From UBA2030 sp049969475 (GTDB lineage: Bacteria; Bacteroidota; Bacteroidia; Bacteroidales; TTA-H9), in the NCBI GenBank assembly GCA_049969475.1, contig JBMFOU010000014.1:11149-75148 (forward strand): a stretch of DNA of 64,000 bases, read 5' to 3'. The notes beneath the pieces were generated by a model. It did no database searches. It saw nothing but the letters and a program-made list of their open reading frames with translations, and was not told the origin of the DNA. A program made the position numbers and the translations under genes. This document shows, piece after piece, positions 17,739-26,670 of the stretch (position 1 is the first letter of the stretch; each line of letters begins with the position of its first letter).

Positions 17739-19367
17739 ATGATTGTTGCACTTGCTCAGCAGGATTATATAATTGGCGATTTTGAAGGAAACTTGCAGAA
17801 ACATTTGCAAGCCTTGAGGCAGGCCCGGCAAGCCGGTGCCCGTCTGGTTGTTTTTCCGGAACTATCCGTTTGTGGTTACCCACCTCGCGATTTCCTGGAA
17901 TTCGATGACTTTATAAGAAAAAGTGAAGAAAGCGTAAACCTGATAGCATCTGAATGTTATGACCTGGCTGCGGTGGTGGGGGCTCCCGAAAAGAATACCA
18001 CGGGGAGGGGAAAACCCCTATTCAATGCAGCTTTTTTTCTGCATCAGGGTCAGGTTAAAGCCATCCAGCGTAAGAGCTTGTTGCCCAACTACGACATTTT
18101 CGATGAATATCGATATTTCGAACCCAATCGTGAGTTTCTGGTAGTAGAATATGAGGGAAAACGCATCGCTTTGACGGTTTGCGAAGATTTATGGAATACC
18201 GATGAGCACCCGCTCTACATTGAAAACCCACTCGATCGCCTGCTTCCATATAAGCCTGATTTACTGATAAATATTGCAGCTTCTCCATTTCATGACCGAC
18301 AACCTGAAATCAGACGCAGAGTGCTTACCGAGAATGCACGTAGGGCTGGTGTTCCCTTAATTTATGTAAACCATTGCGGAGCCCAGACGGAATTGATTTT
18401 TGATGGAGATTCGCAGGTATTGGATGGCCATGGACGAGTATGTGCCCATCTGCCATTTTTCCGCGAGAGTCTGCAAATAGTCGATCTTAATCATCTCTCC
18501 CCTGCACCAGAAACCACTTTGCCCCAACGCATTACGCTCATACACGATGCGCTGGTAACAGGTATCAAGGCATACTTTAGAAAGCTGAATCTTAGTAAGG
18601 CTATTTTGGGTCTTTCGGGTGGAATCGACTCAGCAGTGGTATTGGTTTTGGCAGCTGAAGCTTTGGGGCCGGAAAATGTGAGGGCTGTATTGCTGCCCTC
18701 GCGCTACTCTACATCTCATAGCGTCGACGATGCCCTTGCCTTGGCCAAGAATCTGGGTGTAGCCCACGACATCATTTCAATCGAGGATGCCTTCCGCGCT
18801 TTCGAGCACACCCTTCAACCGCTTTTTCAGGGTCTTTCACCTGACCTAACGGAGGAAAACCTGCAGGCACGTATCCGAGCAGTTATCCTTATGGCTTTGA
18901 GTAACAAGTTTGGATACATCTTACTGAATACCTCCAACAAAAGCGAAGCAGCGGTGGGTTATGGAACGCTTTATGGCGATATGTGCGGAGGACTTTCGGT
19001 TCTGGGCGATGTTTATAAAACCGATGTTTATGCCTTGGCTCGCTATTTAAATCATAAGAGAGAAATTATTCCTGAAAATATCCTGTTAAAGGCTCCTTCT
19101 GCAGAACTACGCCCCGATCAGAAAGACAGTGACTCACTGCCTGAGTATCACCAATTGGATCCAGTTTTATTTGAATATATCGAAAACCGGCTGGGTCCTG
19201 AAGAAATAATTGCCAAAGGGTACGATCCAGCTCTAGTTCGGAGGGTACTCCGACTGGTAAACATGAATGAATATAAGCGGCATCAGACCCCACCCATTCT
19301 TCGTGTATCGGCTAAAGCCTTTGGTAGTGGCCGACGCATGCCGATTGTTGGCAAATATCTGGCGTAA
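17739..19367 (+). CDS. nadE: Glutamine-dependent NAD+ synthase
   Basis: A 542-residue two-domain enzyme for the last step of NAD+ biosynthesis, amidating nicotinic acid adenine dinucleotide with glutamine nitrogen. The N-terminal nitrilase-type glutaminase has the E41-K112-C148 triad (VVFPELS, RKSLLP, VCEDLW). The C-terminal synthetase domain has the PP-loop S293-G-G-I-D-S298, plus NTSNKSEAAVGYGTLYGD and PSAELRPDQ motifs. It is full length and lies 12 bases after the barrel gene, 21 before maf, probably in one transcript. Confidence 0.97.
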   Translation: MIVALAQQDYIIGDFEGNLQKHLQALRQARQAGARLVVFPELSVCGYPPRDFLEFDDFIRKSEESVNLIASECYDLAAVVGAPEKNTTGRGKPLFNAAFFLHQGQVKAIQRKSLLPNYDIFDEYRYFEPNREFLVVEYEGKRIALTVCEDLWNTDEHPLYIENPLDRLLPYKPDLLINIAASPFHDRQPEIRRRVLTENARRAGVPLIYVNHCGAQTELIFDGDSQVLDGHGRVCAHLPFFRESLQIVDLNHLSPAPETTLPQRITLIHDALVTGIKAYFRKLNLSKAILGLSGGIDSAVVLVLAAEALGPENVRAVLLPSRYSTSHSVDDALALAKNLGVAHDIISIEDAFRAFEHTLQPLFQGLSPDLTEENLQARIRAVILMALSNKFGYILLNTSNKSEAAVGYGTLYGDMCGGLSVLGDVYKTDVYALARYLNHKREIIPENILLKAPSAELRPDQKDSDSLPEYHQLDPVLFEYIENRLGPEEIIAKGYDPALVRRVLRLVNMNEYKRHQTPPILRVSAKAFGSGRRMPIVGKYLA

Positions 19368-19388
19368 TCATCTAAATAGCTCACTTAT

Positions 19389-19967
19389 ATGCTCGATTTG
19401 TCCGCCTATCGCGTGATACTTGCGTCCCGTTCGCCCAGACGGCACGATTTGCTCAAGGGATTGAATATACCTTTTGAAGTGCGCCTTAAAGAAACGCCTG
19501 AAGACTACCCTGAGGGGTTACCTGGTCAGAAAATTGCCCTTATGCTCGCCCAAAGAAAAAATTATGCCTTTGCCGAAGCGGAGCTACCTGAGAATTATTT
19601 GTTAATTACTGCAGATACCATTGTGTGGCTTGATAACCAGGTACTTAATAAGCCGGCTGATGCTGCTGATGCAGTTAGCATGCTGCAAACGCTATCAGGC
19701 AAAAGCCATAAAGTCTATACCGGTGTTTTCATTCGGAGCAAACAAAAAGAGACGGGTTTTTGTGCCGAAAGCACGGTCTATTTTCGTCATTTGAATGATG
19801 AAGAAATTAATTATTATGTGACTCATTTTCAACCTTTCGATAAGGCCGGGGCATATGGGGTGCAGGAATGGATAGGTTATGTGGGCATCGAACGCATTGA
19901 GGGCTCATACTTCAATGTAATGGGGCTGCCCACACAGTTACTATACCAACATCTCCGCATGTTTTGA
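19389..19967 (+). CDS. maf: Maf family nucleoside-triphosphate pyrophosphatase
   Basis: A 192-residue Maf protein. The family signature A12-SRSPRR-18 and the conserved ITADTIVWLDNQVLNKP block with its metal-binding Asp are present. Maf enzymes hydrolyse dTTP/UTP or modified nucleotides and act as house-cleaning enzymes, and were first noted for effects on septum formation. Which nucleotide is preferred here cannot be told. It lies between nadE and a DUF502 gene. Confidence 0.94.
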   Translation: MLDLSAYRVILASRSPRRHDLLKGLNIPFEVRLKETPEDYPEGLPGQKIALMLAQRKNYAFAEAELPENYLLITADTIVWLDNQVLNKPADAADAVSMLQTLSGKSHKVYTGVFIRSKQKETGFCAESTVYFRHLNDEEINYYVTHFQPFDKAGAYGVQEWIGYVGIERIEGSYFNVMGLPTQLLYQHLRMF

Positions 19968-20033
19968 GCTGACCTTCTTTGTTTCCTTTCTCATGGCTAC
20001 TATGCAGAATGCCTCTGGCCACCGATTAAACGT

Positions 20034-20042
20034 TAATTTTGC
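20034..20042 (+). promoter_or_regulatory. -7 element of the DUF502 gene
   Basis: TAATTTTGC, exact consensus. It lies inside a longer open frame and favours the ATG at 20071. Confidence 0.65.
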
Positions 20043-20070
20043 AAATGATAAAATTCATAGGAATTATTTC

Positions 20071-20697
20071 ATGAGCCGCCCGATGCGTCAAACCCGGCTT
20101 TTTCGACTTTTGATGGGATATTTTGTACAGGGATTGTTGCTTATAGCCCCACTCTCGATAACCATCTGGGCTATAATTGCAGTCATCAATTTCCTCGACG
20201 ATGTCCTGCTCAGCTATCTGGCCGATCTCATCGGATACCGCATTCCTGGCCTGGGTTTGGTGGCACTAGTCATAATTATTACTTTGACGGGTTTTCTTGG
20301 AAACACCATCTTTTTTCGACCCATATTGGCTTATTTTGACCGGGTGGTCAGCCGGGCTCCTCTCATCAAAATTATTTACACGGCTGTGAAAGATTTTTTG
20401 CAGGCCTTTGTGGGGCAACAAAAAAGATTTACCGAGCCCGTTCTGGTGCGTGTTGATGATACCACTGAGGCCGATCGTATTGGTTTTGTTACGGCCCATG
20501 ATTTATCGATGTTAGGGATCCCCGAAGGGAGGGTGGCTGTCTATTTTCCCTCCTCCTACACGGTACTGGGTGAGTTGCTAATCTTTCCAGCTCAACGTGT
20601 GCGACCTCTTTCCGCACCACCGGCCGAAGTGATGAAATACGTTATTTCGGGAGGTGTTACCTCTATTCATTCCAGGTCGGGGAGTAGTAAAAACTGA
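20071..20697 (+). CDS. DUF502 family membrane protein
   Basis: A 208-residue protein with two transmembrane helices (about 17-40 and 60-85), followed by a soluble domain containing RAPLIKIIYTAVKDFLQAF, the hallmark of DUF502. The molecular role is not established; homologues are common in bacteria and plant plastids. A longer frame begins 26 codons upstream, but the perfect TAnnTTTGC core lies inside that extension and the extra residues are not family-like. Fourteen bases separate it from surE, so the two are probably co-transcribed. Confidence 0.88.
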   Translation: MSRPMRQTRLFRLLMGYFVQGLLLIAPLSITIWAIIAVINFLDDVLLSYLADLIGYRIPGLGLVALVIIITLTGFLGNTIFFRPILAYFDRVVSRAPLIKIIYTAVKDFLQAFVGQQKRFTEPVLVRVDDTTEADRIGFVTAHDLSMLGIPEGRVAVYFPSSYTVLGELLIFPAQRVRPLSAPPAEVMKYVISGGVTSIHSRSGSSKN

Positions 20698-20711
20698 AAA
20701 TTCTTCAACAA

Positions 20712-21497
20712 ATGAGTCATAACGAAAAATTGATTTTAATTACCAATGACGATGGAATCACAGCGCCCGGGCTCCGTTCGTTGATTCGCGTCATGCGAAA
20801 ACTGGGTGAGGTGGTGGTGGCAGCGCCCGATAAACCTCAGTCGGGCATGGCCCATGCCATCACAGTAAGCCTTCCACTGCGATACAACTTGCTGGCCAGG
20901 GAGGTAGGATATACAGAATACAGCATAAGCGGCACACCTACCGATTGCGTGAAGCTCGCCGAAAAGTTTTTGCTACCTCGGCGCCCCGACCTTATCGTTT
21001 CGGGCATCAATCATGGCTCCAATGCTTCTGTTAATATTCTTTATTCAGGTACCATGGCAGCTGTGCTCGAAGGCGTCATGCTCGATATTCCCAGTATAGG
21101 TTTTTCTCTATGTGATTATAGGTGGAATGCTGATTTTGAGTCGGCTGAGCCATGGGTGGAGTCGATAGCCCGCAGGGTGCTTAGCCAGGGACTTCCCAGG
21201 CACACAGGGCTCAATGTGAATATTCCCGTGCCTGAATCAGGGGGAATACGTGGCATTAAAGTGGTGCGTCAGGGAGAGGGCCGCTGGGAGGAGGAGTTTG
21301 AACGCAGAATTGATCCCCGTAACCGAGATTACTTCTGGATTACTGGTTATTTCAAAAATCTGGACGGATTGCCTGACACCGATCTTCATGCCCTTGAAAA
21401 CGGTTACATTTCGGTGGTGCCGGTTCATTACGACCTTACCGCCCATCCTTCCATTCCTTTTTTAAAAAACCTATTGGAAAATGCTCAGGAAGAATAA
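20712..21497 (+). CDS. surE: 5'/3'-nucleotidase SurE
   Basis: A 261-residue metal-dependent phosphatase acting on nucleoside 5'- and 3'-monophosphates. The active-site motif ITNDDGITAPGL (N12-D13-D14) binds the metal; QSGMAHAIT and SGINHGSNA supply the other conserved ligands. Length is normal. Its last 17 bases overlap the start of the next small gene, which together with lpxB suggests translational coupling. Confidence 0.96.
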   Translation: MSHNEKLILITNDDGITAPGLRSLIRVMRKLGEVVVAAPDKPQSGMAHAITVSLPLRYNLLAREVGYTEYSISGTPTDCVKLAEKFLLPRRPDLIVSGINHGSNASVNILYSGTMAAVLEGVMLDIPSIGFSLCDYRWNADFESAEPWVESIARRVLSQGLPRHTGLNVNIPVPESGGIRGIKVVRQGEGRWEEEFERRIDPRNRDYFWITGYFKNLDGLPDTDLHALENGYISVVPVHYDLTAHPSIPFLKNLLENAQEE

Positions 21498-21774
21498 TTT
21501 TTACTTGGGAACCCTGGCGGGGCTAGGAGCTGCTGTAGCAGGATGGCTCGTGTTCTGGCTCTTAGGCTTGTTGCTCGATAAGCTGACGGGTATCGAGCCC
21601 TACTTGCAGCGATGGCAGATTTATCTCTTAGGACTCATACCGCCCGTCGTGCTGATGCGCTATTTTTTTATTAACCGTAAGTTGGATGCAACGGCCAAAG
21701 GGGTATTGACAGTAGTCGTGGTGCTGGGTCTGGGTTATTTTATATATTTAAAAATCAAGGGCTATCTTATATGA
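21481..21774 (+). CDS. Small three-helix membrane protein between surE and lpxB
   Basis: A 97-residue very hydrophobic protein with three predicted membrane helices (about 8-33, 45-63, 74-93) and few charges, ending in a basic KIKGYLI tail. The start overlaps surE by 17 bases in another frame and the end overlaps lpxB by 4 (ATGA), so the three genes are translationally linked. I do not recognise a family. The placement next to lipid A synthesis suggests an envelope role, but that is only inference. Confidence 0.8.
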   Translation: MLRKNNFYLGTLAGLGAAVAGWLVFWLLGLLLDKLTGIEPYLQRWQIYLLGLIPPVVLMRYFFINRKLDATAKGVLTVVVVLGLGYFIYLKIKGYLI

Positions 21775-22889
21775 AATATTATTTCATAGCCGGAGAGGCC
21801 TCGGGCGACCTTCATGCCTCGAACCTGGCCAGGGATTTGCAGCAGCTCGATCCAGAAGCTGAAATGCGAGGTTTTGGCGGCGATCGAATGCAAGCAGCGG
21901 GCATCCGGCTCTCCCATCATATCCGTGAAATGGATTTCATGGGATTTATCGAGGTGGTGAGTAATCTGCCTTCTATTCTTCGACTTTTGAAAGATGCTCA
22001 GCGCGAACTACTCAACTTTCGACCTGACGTACTTATTCTGGTGGATTATCCAGGTTTTAATCTGAAAATGGCTGAATTTGCCCGTAAAAACGGTTTCCGG
22101 GTAATATATTACATATCGCCTCAGATTTGGGCATGGCGGCCTTCAAGAGTTCGCGCTATCCGTCGTTCCGTTCAACGAATGATTACTATTTTACCCTTCG
22201 AAAAAGATTTTTATGCCAGCCATGGCTTCGACGTATTTTATGCAGGACATCCCTTGCTCGATGTGACGTCAGCCTTTGTGCCTTCTGAGGAATTCAAAAG
22301 AAAATACACCTCACCCGGCAGTCCGGTTATCGCTCTACTCCCTGGTAGCCGGCGTCAGGAAATAGCCCGAATGTTGCCTATAATGCTGCAGGTAACCCGT
22401 CGTTTTCCAGAGTACCAGTTTGTGGTTGGAGCCGCGAGCGAAAGGGATAAAGAATTTCTCGGGCGATGGACCAGGAATTATCCCGTTAAAATTGTTTATG
22501 GCCAGACCTATGACCTTCTGAACATAGCATATGCGGCTATTGTAACTTCTGGAACTGCTTCTCTCGAAACAGCCTTGTTCGGAGTCCCGCAGGTGATTGT
22601 CTATAAAGGGAATTATCTTTCGTATCTGATTGCCAAAAGGCTGGTAAAAGTTAATTTTATAGGCCTCCCTAATCTTATTCTTAATAAACCTGTTGTTAAG
22701 GAGTTGATACAGAATGATCTAAACTCTTTCATGCTTTATGATGAATTGGATCGTTTAGTAAAAAATGAATTTTATCGTCAGAGTATGCAGCGCAATTACC
22801 TGGAGCTTCGGCAACTCCTGGGCGGAAATGGCGTTAGCGAACGAGCTGCCCGTGAAATTGTCAGGATCTTAACAGAGGCTCAATCATAG
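21771..22889 (+). CDS. lpxB: Lipid-A-disaccharide synthase
   Basis: A 372-residue GT19 glycosyltransferase that joins UDP-2,3-diacylglucosamine and lipid X to form the beta-1,6 lipid A disaccharide at the inner membrane. Diagnostic blocks include the N-terminal YYFIAGEASGDLHASNL, DYPGFNLKMAEFARKNG, YYISPQIWAWRPSRV, LLPGSRRQEI, and the SGTASLETALFGVPQVIVYK nucleotide-sugar site. Full length. Overlaps the previous gene by four bases. Confidence 0.97.
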   Translation: MKYYFIAGEASGDLHASNLARDLQQLDPEAEMRGFGGDRMQAAGIRLSHHIREMDFMGFIEVVSNLPSILRLLKDAQRELLNFRPDVLILVDYPGFNLKMAEFARKNGFRVIYYISPQIWAWRPSRVRAIRRSVQRMITILPFEKDFYASHGFDVFYAGHPLLDVTSAFVPSEEFKRKYTSPGSPVIALLPGSRRQEIARMLPIMLQVTRRFPEYQFVVGAASERDKEFLGRWTRNYPVKIVYGQTYDLLNIAYAAIVTSGTASLETALFGVPQVIVYKGNYLSYLIAKRLVKVNFIGLPNLILNKPVVKELIQNDLNSFMLYDELDRLVKNEFYRQSMQRNYLELRQLLGGNGVSERAAREIVRILTEAQS

Positions 22890-22896
22890 TCAAAAA

Positions 22897-23838
22897 ATGT
22901 TGGGGATGCATAGGACTTTGCTGATGATTTTGATTGGATTTCTGGCCCTGGTTTCAGCAGATAGGGTTTTTGCCCAGAAGCGCAATGCCGAGGATCTGGT
23001 GAAAAGAGGAATCACTGCTGCCCGCCTGGGTTACAAAGACGACGCCCTGGGAAAGTTTACAGAAGCCATCCGTCTCGATCCTACACTACCGGAAGCATGG
23101 TACAACCGGGCTGTTTTGTATTACGAAAGTGGAGAACCCGCCAAAGCCCTGTTCGACCTTGACCGCGCAGCTCAGCTCAATCCCAGACAGGCCAGCATCT
23201 TTTTACAACGAGGCCTTGTGCGTCATGCCCTCGATGAAGATTCTTTGGCCGTGCTTGACCTTGAAAAGGCTGTCCGCCTCGATTCCACCCTTCGCGAAGC
23301 CCATCTTAATCTGGGATTGATCTGGTACGAGAGGAATAAGTATGAAAAGGCACTGCCCCATTTCAGCTACCTAATCCGGAAAAATCCCGAAGATGGGCAG
23401 GCTTTATACCATCGCGGATTGTGCAGACATTTTCAGGGGCGTTTCTACGATGCCATAGCCGATTTTTCCGCAGCCCTGGAACAAAACCCCGACGAACCCG
23501 ACATTTTGCTTTCTCGTGGAGTATCGAAAGCAGCAGCTGGACTTTACTATGCAGCCATAGAGGATTTTTCGCAGACCCTTGCCCTACGACCCGATTACGC
23601 AGAAGCCTATATGAACCGGGGTCTGGCGCGTTTTAATCTCTATAAGTTTGCTGAAGCTGAACAGGATTATAATCAGGCGCTTATGCTTGAACCCGCATCA
23701 GCCGAAGCGTTGACGGGACGTGGAGTATCCAGGTTGGCTCAGGGAAAATCGGCAGAAGGTTGTGCTGACCTCAGCGAAGCTTCGCGCCGGGGCTTTGTTA
23801 AGGCTGCCGAATACCTTTCAAAGTACTGCAAAGATTGA
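22897..23838 (+). CDS. Exported tetratricopeptide-repeat protein
   Basis: A 313-residue protein with a signal peptide (about 1-27, ending VFAQ) and a continuous array of about seven to eight TPR units (about 30-300), each with the typical A-x-Y-N/H-R-G and A-x-x-D-F-x-A-L pattern. TPR arrays mediate protein binding in the envelope, and no partner can be named. An in-frame ATG at 22906 is an equally good start. It follows lpxB by 7 bases and precedes a second TPR gene. Confidence 0.85.
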   Translation: MLGMHRTLLMILIGFLALVSADRVFAQKRNAEDLVKRGITAARLGYKDDALGKFTEAIRLDPTLPEAWYNRAVLYYESGEPAKALFDLDRAAQLNPRQASIFLQRGLVRHALDEDSLAVLDLEKAVRLDSTLREAHLNLGLIWYERNKYEKALPHFSYLIRKNPEDGQALYHRGLCRHFQGRFYDAIADFSAALEQNPDEPDILLSRGVSKAAAGLYYAAIEDFSQTLALRPDYAEAYMNRGLARFNLYKFAEAEQDYNQALMLEPASAEALTGRGVSRLAQGKSAEGCADLSEASRRGFVKAAEYLSKYCKD

Positions 23839-23847
23839 TACATTTGC
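23839..23847 (+). promoter_or_regulatory. -7 element of the TPR lipoprotein gene
   Basis: TACATTTGC, exact consensus, with TTTC at the -33 position; leader of about 12 bases. Confidence 0.6.
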
Positions 23848-23864
23848 CTTAAAATAGCCGGACT

Positions 23865-24590
23865 ATGAAAAAATTGCTTCTGTTAGTTTTTATTGCCCTG
23901 GTAGGACTAAGTGCTTGTAAACAAGAAAGTCAGAAGAAAAACCTTACGACCAATGAACCCCAGAACCAGAAAGCACCTAATGCTGCCTACAAGCCTGGTA
24001 CCGACGCTTTCAAACCCGGGGCAGGGGCCAATGAAGACGCCCAGTGGATTTTTACTAAAGCTGCTACCCTCATTGGCTTGCAGAATTATGATGAAGCGTT
24101 AACCTACATAAATCAGTATATTGAGAAAAGTCCTAACGACGGCAACGGTTATTTTGTACGTGGCTTCATTTATTCCCAAAAAAAAGAATGGGAAAAGGCT
24201 ATCCCTGAATACAAAGAGGCCCTGCGACTAAATGCAGCGCATACCTATGCCTACATGTACAAGGGTGAGGCCCATCTCTACCTAAAACAGTACCCCGATG
24301 CTTTTGCCATGTTTACCAAGGTCATTCAGATTGAACCTAAAAATATGTATGCATACTACAATCGGGGGCTTACTCTCAGTTATCTGGAAAAATACAAAGA
24401 AGCTGTAAACGATTTTGATGTTGCCTTGCGTATCGACAGCCTGTATGCCCCAGCCCTCAACAATCGGGGCAATGCTAAATATCTGCTGGGTGACCTCGAT
24501 GGAGCCTGTAAAGATTGGAAAAAGTCGATGAAGCTGGGAAATGTAGCCTCAGAACGTGCCTACAACCACTACTGTCAGGGAAAAAAGTAG
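23865..24590 (+). CDS. TPR-repeat lipoprotein
   Basis: A 241-residue lipoprotein: the signal peptide ends in LSAC, lipidating C19. A Pro/Gly-poor linker of about 50 residues follows, then four TPR units (about 60-235) that closely resemble those of the preceding protein. Both proteins end with a similar cap (GDLDGACKDWKKSMKLG here, GKSAEGCADLSEASRRG there), so the pair may descend from a duplication. It has its own promoter core. Confidence 0.84.
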   Translation: MKKLLLLVFIALVGLSACKQESQKKNLTTNEPQNQKAPNAAYKPGTDAFKPGAGANEDAQWIFTKAATLIGLQNYDEALTYINQYIEKSPNDGNGYFVRGFIYSQKKEWEKAIPEYKEALRLNAAHTYAYMYKGEAHLYLKQYPDAFAMFTKVIQIEPKNMYAYYNRGLTLSYLEKYKEAVNDFDVALRIDSLYAPALNNRGNAKYLLGDLDGACKDWKKSMKLGNVASERAYNHYCQGKK

Positions 24591-24625
24591 TTACATGCTT
24601 TAAGCCCTAAGCAAATAATTGATTT

Positions 24626-25672
24626 ATGCAAGTACATTTCAATCCCTGGGGAAAACTTCAAGGAAAGGATGTTTATCTGGTAGAGGCCAATCATGAAGGC
24701 ATCGGCCTGCGCATGCAGCTCAGTAATTTTGGGGCCACGCTGGTCAGGCTCGACTACGCGCTTGACGATGGAAGCTTGCTCCCTGTAGTTTATCCCCTGG
24801 CCACTCTTGGGCAATATCTTGAAGCAGATTACTATCCAGGGGCTATCATAGGCCGGTATGCCAACCGCATTGGGGGTGCTGCGTTTGGCATTGGTAATCA
24901 AATATTTAAATTATCGGAAAACGGCCAGGGTTATTCTCTGCACGGGGGGGCCGAAGGTTTTAGTCACCGGGTTTGGGATTTGGTAGATTATTCGATATTT
25001 GATGATGAGGCCATCATCACTTTTCGCCTTTTCAGCCCTGATGGCGACCAGGGTTTTCCTGGTAATCTCAGCGTAACTGCAATGTATCACCTGAGTGCTC
25101 ATCGTTTGATGGTGAATTATCAGGCTGAGACCGATCAACCCACGCATGTGAACCTTACAACTCATGGATATTTCAATCTCTCAGGCTTTGGGCAAGGGGT
25201 TCATCATCACCAAATGACCATTCAGGCTGATAAATTCCTGGAGGTGGATGAACGGATTGTAGCAACAGGGGAGATGACCGAAGTAGCCGGAAGTGCATTC
25301 GACTTCAGAAAAGCGAAAACTTTGGAACAGGGGATGCAGCAGCTCGGTGATATTTTTAATCATTGCCTGGTCTTATCTCATCCGGGATTGCATACGCCAG
25401 CGGCTACGGTGTTCTGTCCTTCCACCGGGATGCAGATGAAGGTTACAACAACGCAGCCAGGTTTCCAACTCTATACACCTATCGAAAGGCCCAGCGTGCA
25501 GCATCCCGATTTACCAGTTTCAGGCATCGAATCAGGCCAACCCTGGGCATTCTGTCTCGAACCCCAGCATCTGCCCAACACTCCCAACATCGCCCATTTC
25601 CCCTCGACCCTGCTTCTGCCGGGCCAGAAATACCAACAAACAACTATTTTTGAGTTTTCCAGGAAATATTAG
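24626..25672 (+). CDS. galM: Aldose 1-epimerase (mutarotase)
   Basis: A 348-residue enzyme interconverting alpha and beta anomers of galactose, glucose and related sugars. Seen are the family blocks YANRIGGAAF, LHGGAEGFSHRVWDL, the catalytic His in NLTTHGYFNLSG and the catalytic Glu in FCLEPQHLPNTPN. No signal peptide, so cytoplasmic. It lies about 3 kb from the tagatose-pathway cluster and may support it, but the convergent EamA gene and the regulator separate them. Confidence 0.93.
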   Translation: MQVHFNPWGKLQGKDVYLVEANHEGIGLRMQLSNFGATLVRLDYALDDGSLLPVVYPLATLGQYLEADYYPGAIIGRYANRIGGAAFGIGNQIFKLSENGQGYSLHGGAEGFSHRVWDLVDYSIFDDEAIITFRLFSPDGDQGFPGNLSVTAMYHLSAHRLMVNYQAETDQPTHVNLTTHGYFNLSGFGQGVHHHQMTIQADKFLEVDERIVATGEMTEVAGSAFDFRKAKTLEQGMQQLGDIFNHCLVLSHPGLHTPAATVFCPSTGMQMKVTTTQPGFQLYTPIERPSVQHPDLPVSGIESGQPWAFCLEPQHLPNTPNIAHFPSTLLLPGQKYQQTTIFEFSRKY

Positions 25673-25682
25673 AGTAGTATTC

Positions 25683-26552
25683 CTACTCAGCGAGCAACAC
25701 CATGGCAATGGATGCTGCTATCAGCCCGGCCAGCAATACTCCTCCTGGAATTACTCCGTAAATAATTAATGAGAGAATTACGGTAATGACGGGAGCCAAC
25801 CCGGTTAGGGGAACCACAATAATGGCTTTTCCGTAGCGTAGAGCATATACCAGGGTTAGGGCACCTATAGCGTTGAGCAATTGAATAGCAAAGGCCAGAT
25901 AGGGTCCTTTCCAGCCCCAATTAATAGGAACGCTGAAATCGGTCATTAAAATGGCTACCGGAGCGAGCAAAACGCCTGTAAGGGCCATATAAAAGAAGAT
26001 GCTTTCGGCCTGCATGGAAAGATGGGCAAATTTCATCACCCAGGCCTGCAGGCCCCACATAATAAATACAAGAATGGCCAGAATTAGCCAGTCGGTGCTT
26101 CCTCCGTTGATAGGATTGATCTGCGGGTTGGAGAGCAAAAACATAGCGATGAGAGCCAGGATAATGCCTACCCATTGCCTCCGGTTGGCTTTTTCATGAA
26201 GTAACAGAAGAGAAAGAAAGATGGTAAGCACCGGATACAATGAAATAATGGGGAAAACAATAAAGGCCGGACCGGTTTTCAGTGCCTGAAACAAAATAAG
26301 CTGCCCACCTGCGCCCAGTAAGCCTACTGATGAGCCCAGGAAAACAGATTTCAAATTCCATTCAATCTTCCATTGATTTCTATAGATGGCAAACAATGCA
26401 CAGGGAATCATGGTGAGCGACCATACGGCGTAACCCAGTGTGGGTGGGAAGCCTGCTTTCTCGGGAATTTCAATCAGTGCACCCCATACACCCCAAAACA
26501 GGGTGGTTATCAGTGCAAAGGCCAGCCAGGGTTGTTTGAATATTCCTTTCAT
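25683..26552 (-). CDS. EamA/DMT-superfamily transporter
   Basis: A 289-residue inner-membrane protein with about ten helices in two EamA repeats (each near 140 residues). The first repeat starts WLAFALITTLFWGVWGAL and the second has TDWLILAILVFIMWGLQAWVMKFA. Members export or import metabolites, amino acids or sugars; the substrate is unknown. Convergent with galM (11 bases apart). A TATCTTTGT promoter core lies 25 bases upstream. Confidence 0.9.
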   Translation of the reverse strand: MKGIFKQPWLAFALITTLFWGVWGALIEIPEKAGFPPTLGYAVWSLTMIPCALFAIYRNQWKIEWNLKSVFLGSSVGLLGAGGQLILFQALKTGPAFIVFPIISLYPVLTIFLSLLLLHEKANRRQWVGIILALIAMFLLSNPQINPINGGSTDWLILAILVFIMWGLQAWVMKFAHLSMQAESIFFYMALTGVLLAPVAILMTDFSVPINWGWKGPYLAFAIQLLNAIGALTLVYALRYGKAIIVVPLTGLAPVITVILSLIIYGVIPGGVLLAGLIAASIAMVLLAE

Positions 26553-26576
26553 TATGCCTGTTTTAAATGATAAGGC

Positions 26577-26585
26577 ACAAAGATA
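26577..26585 (-). promoter_or_regulatory. -7 element of the EamA gene
   Basis: TATCTTTGT on the minus strand; fits TAnnTTTG. Confidence 0.55.
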
Positions 26586-26670
26586 AGCTAATGAAACAAA
26601 ATTACAATAAAAGAAAAGAAATTATAAGCAATTAGTTTCATAATCTTATTAAATGATGAAAGCCCCTGCT

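Noticed and set aside
25672..25688. Short inverted repeat GAGTAG / CTACTC between galM and the EamA gene
   Set aside because: Only 6 bp, no T-tract; may be chance.
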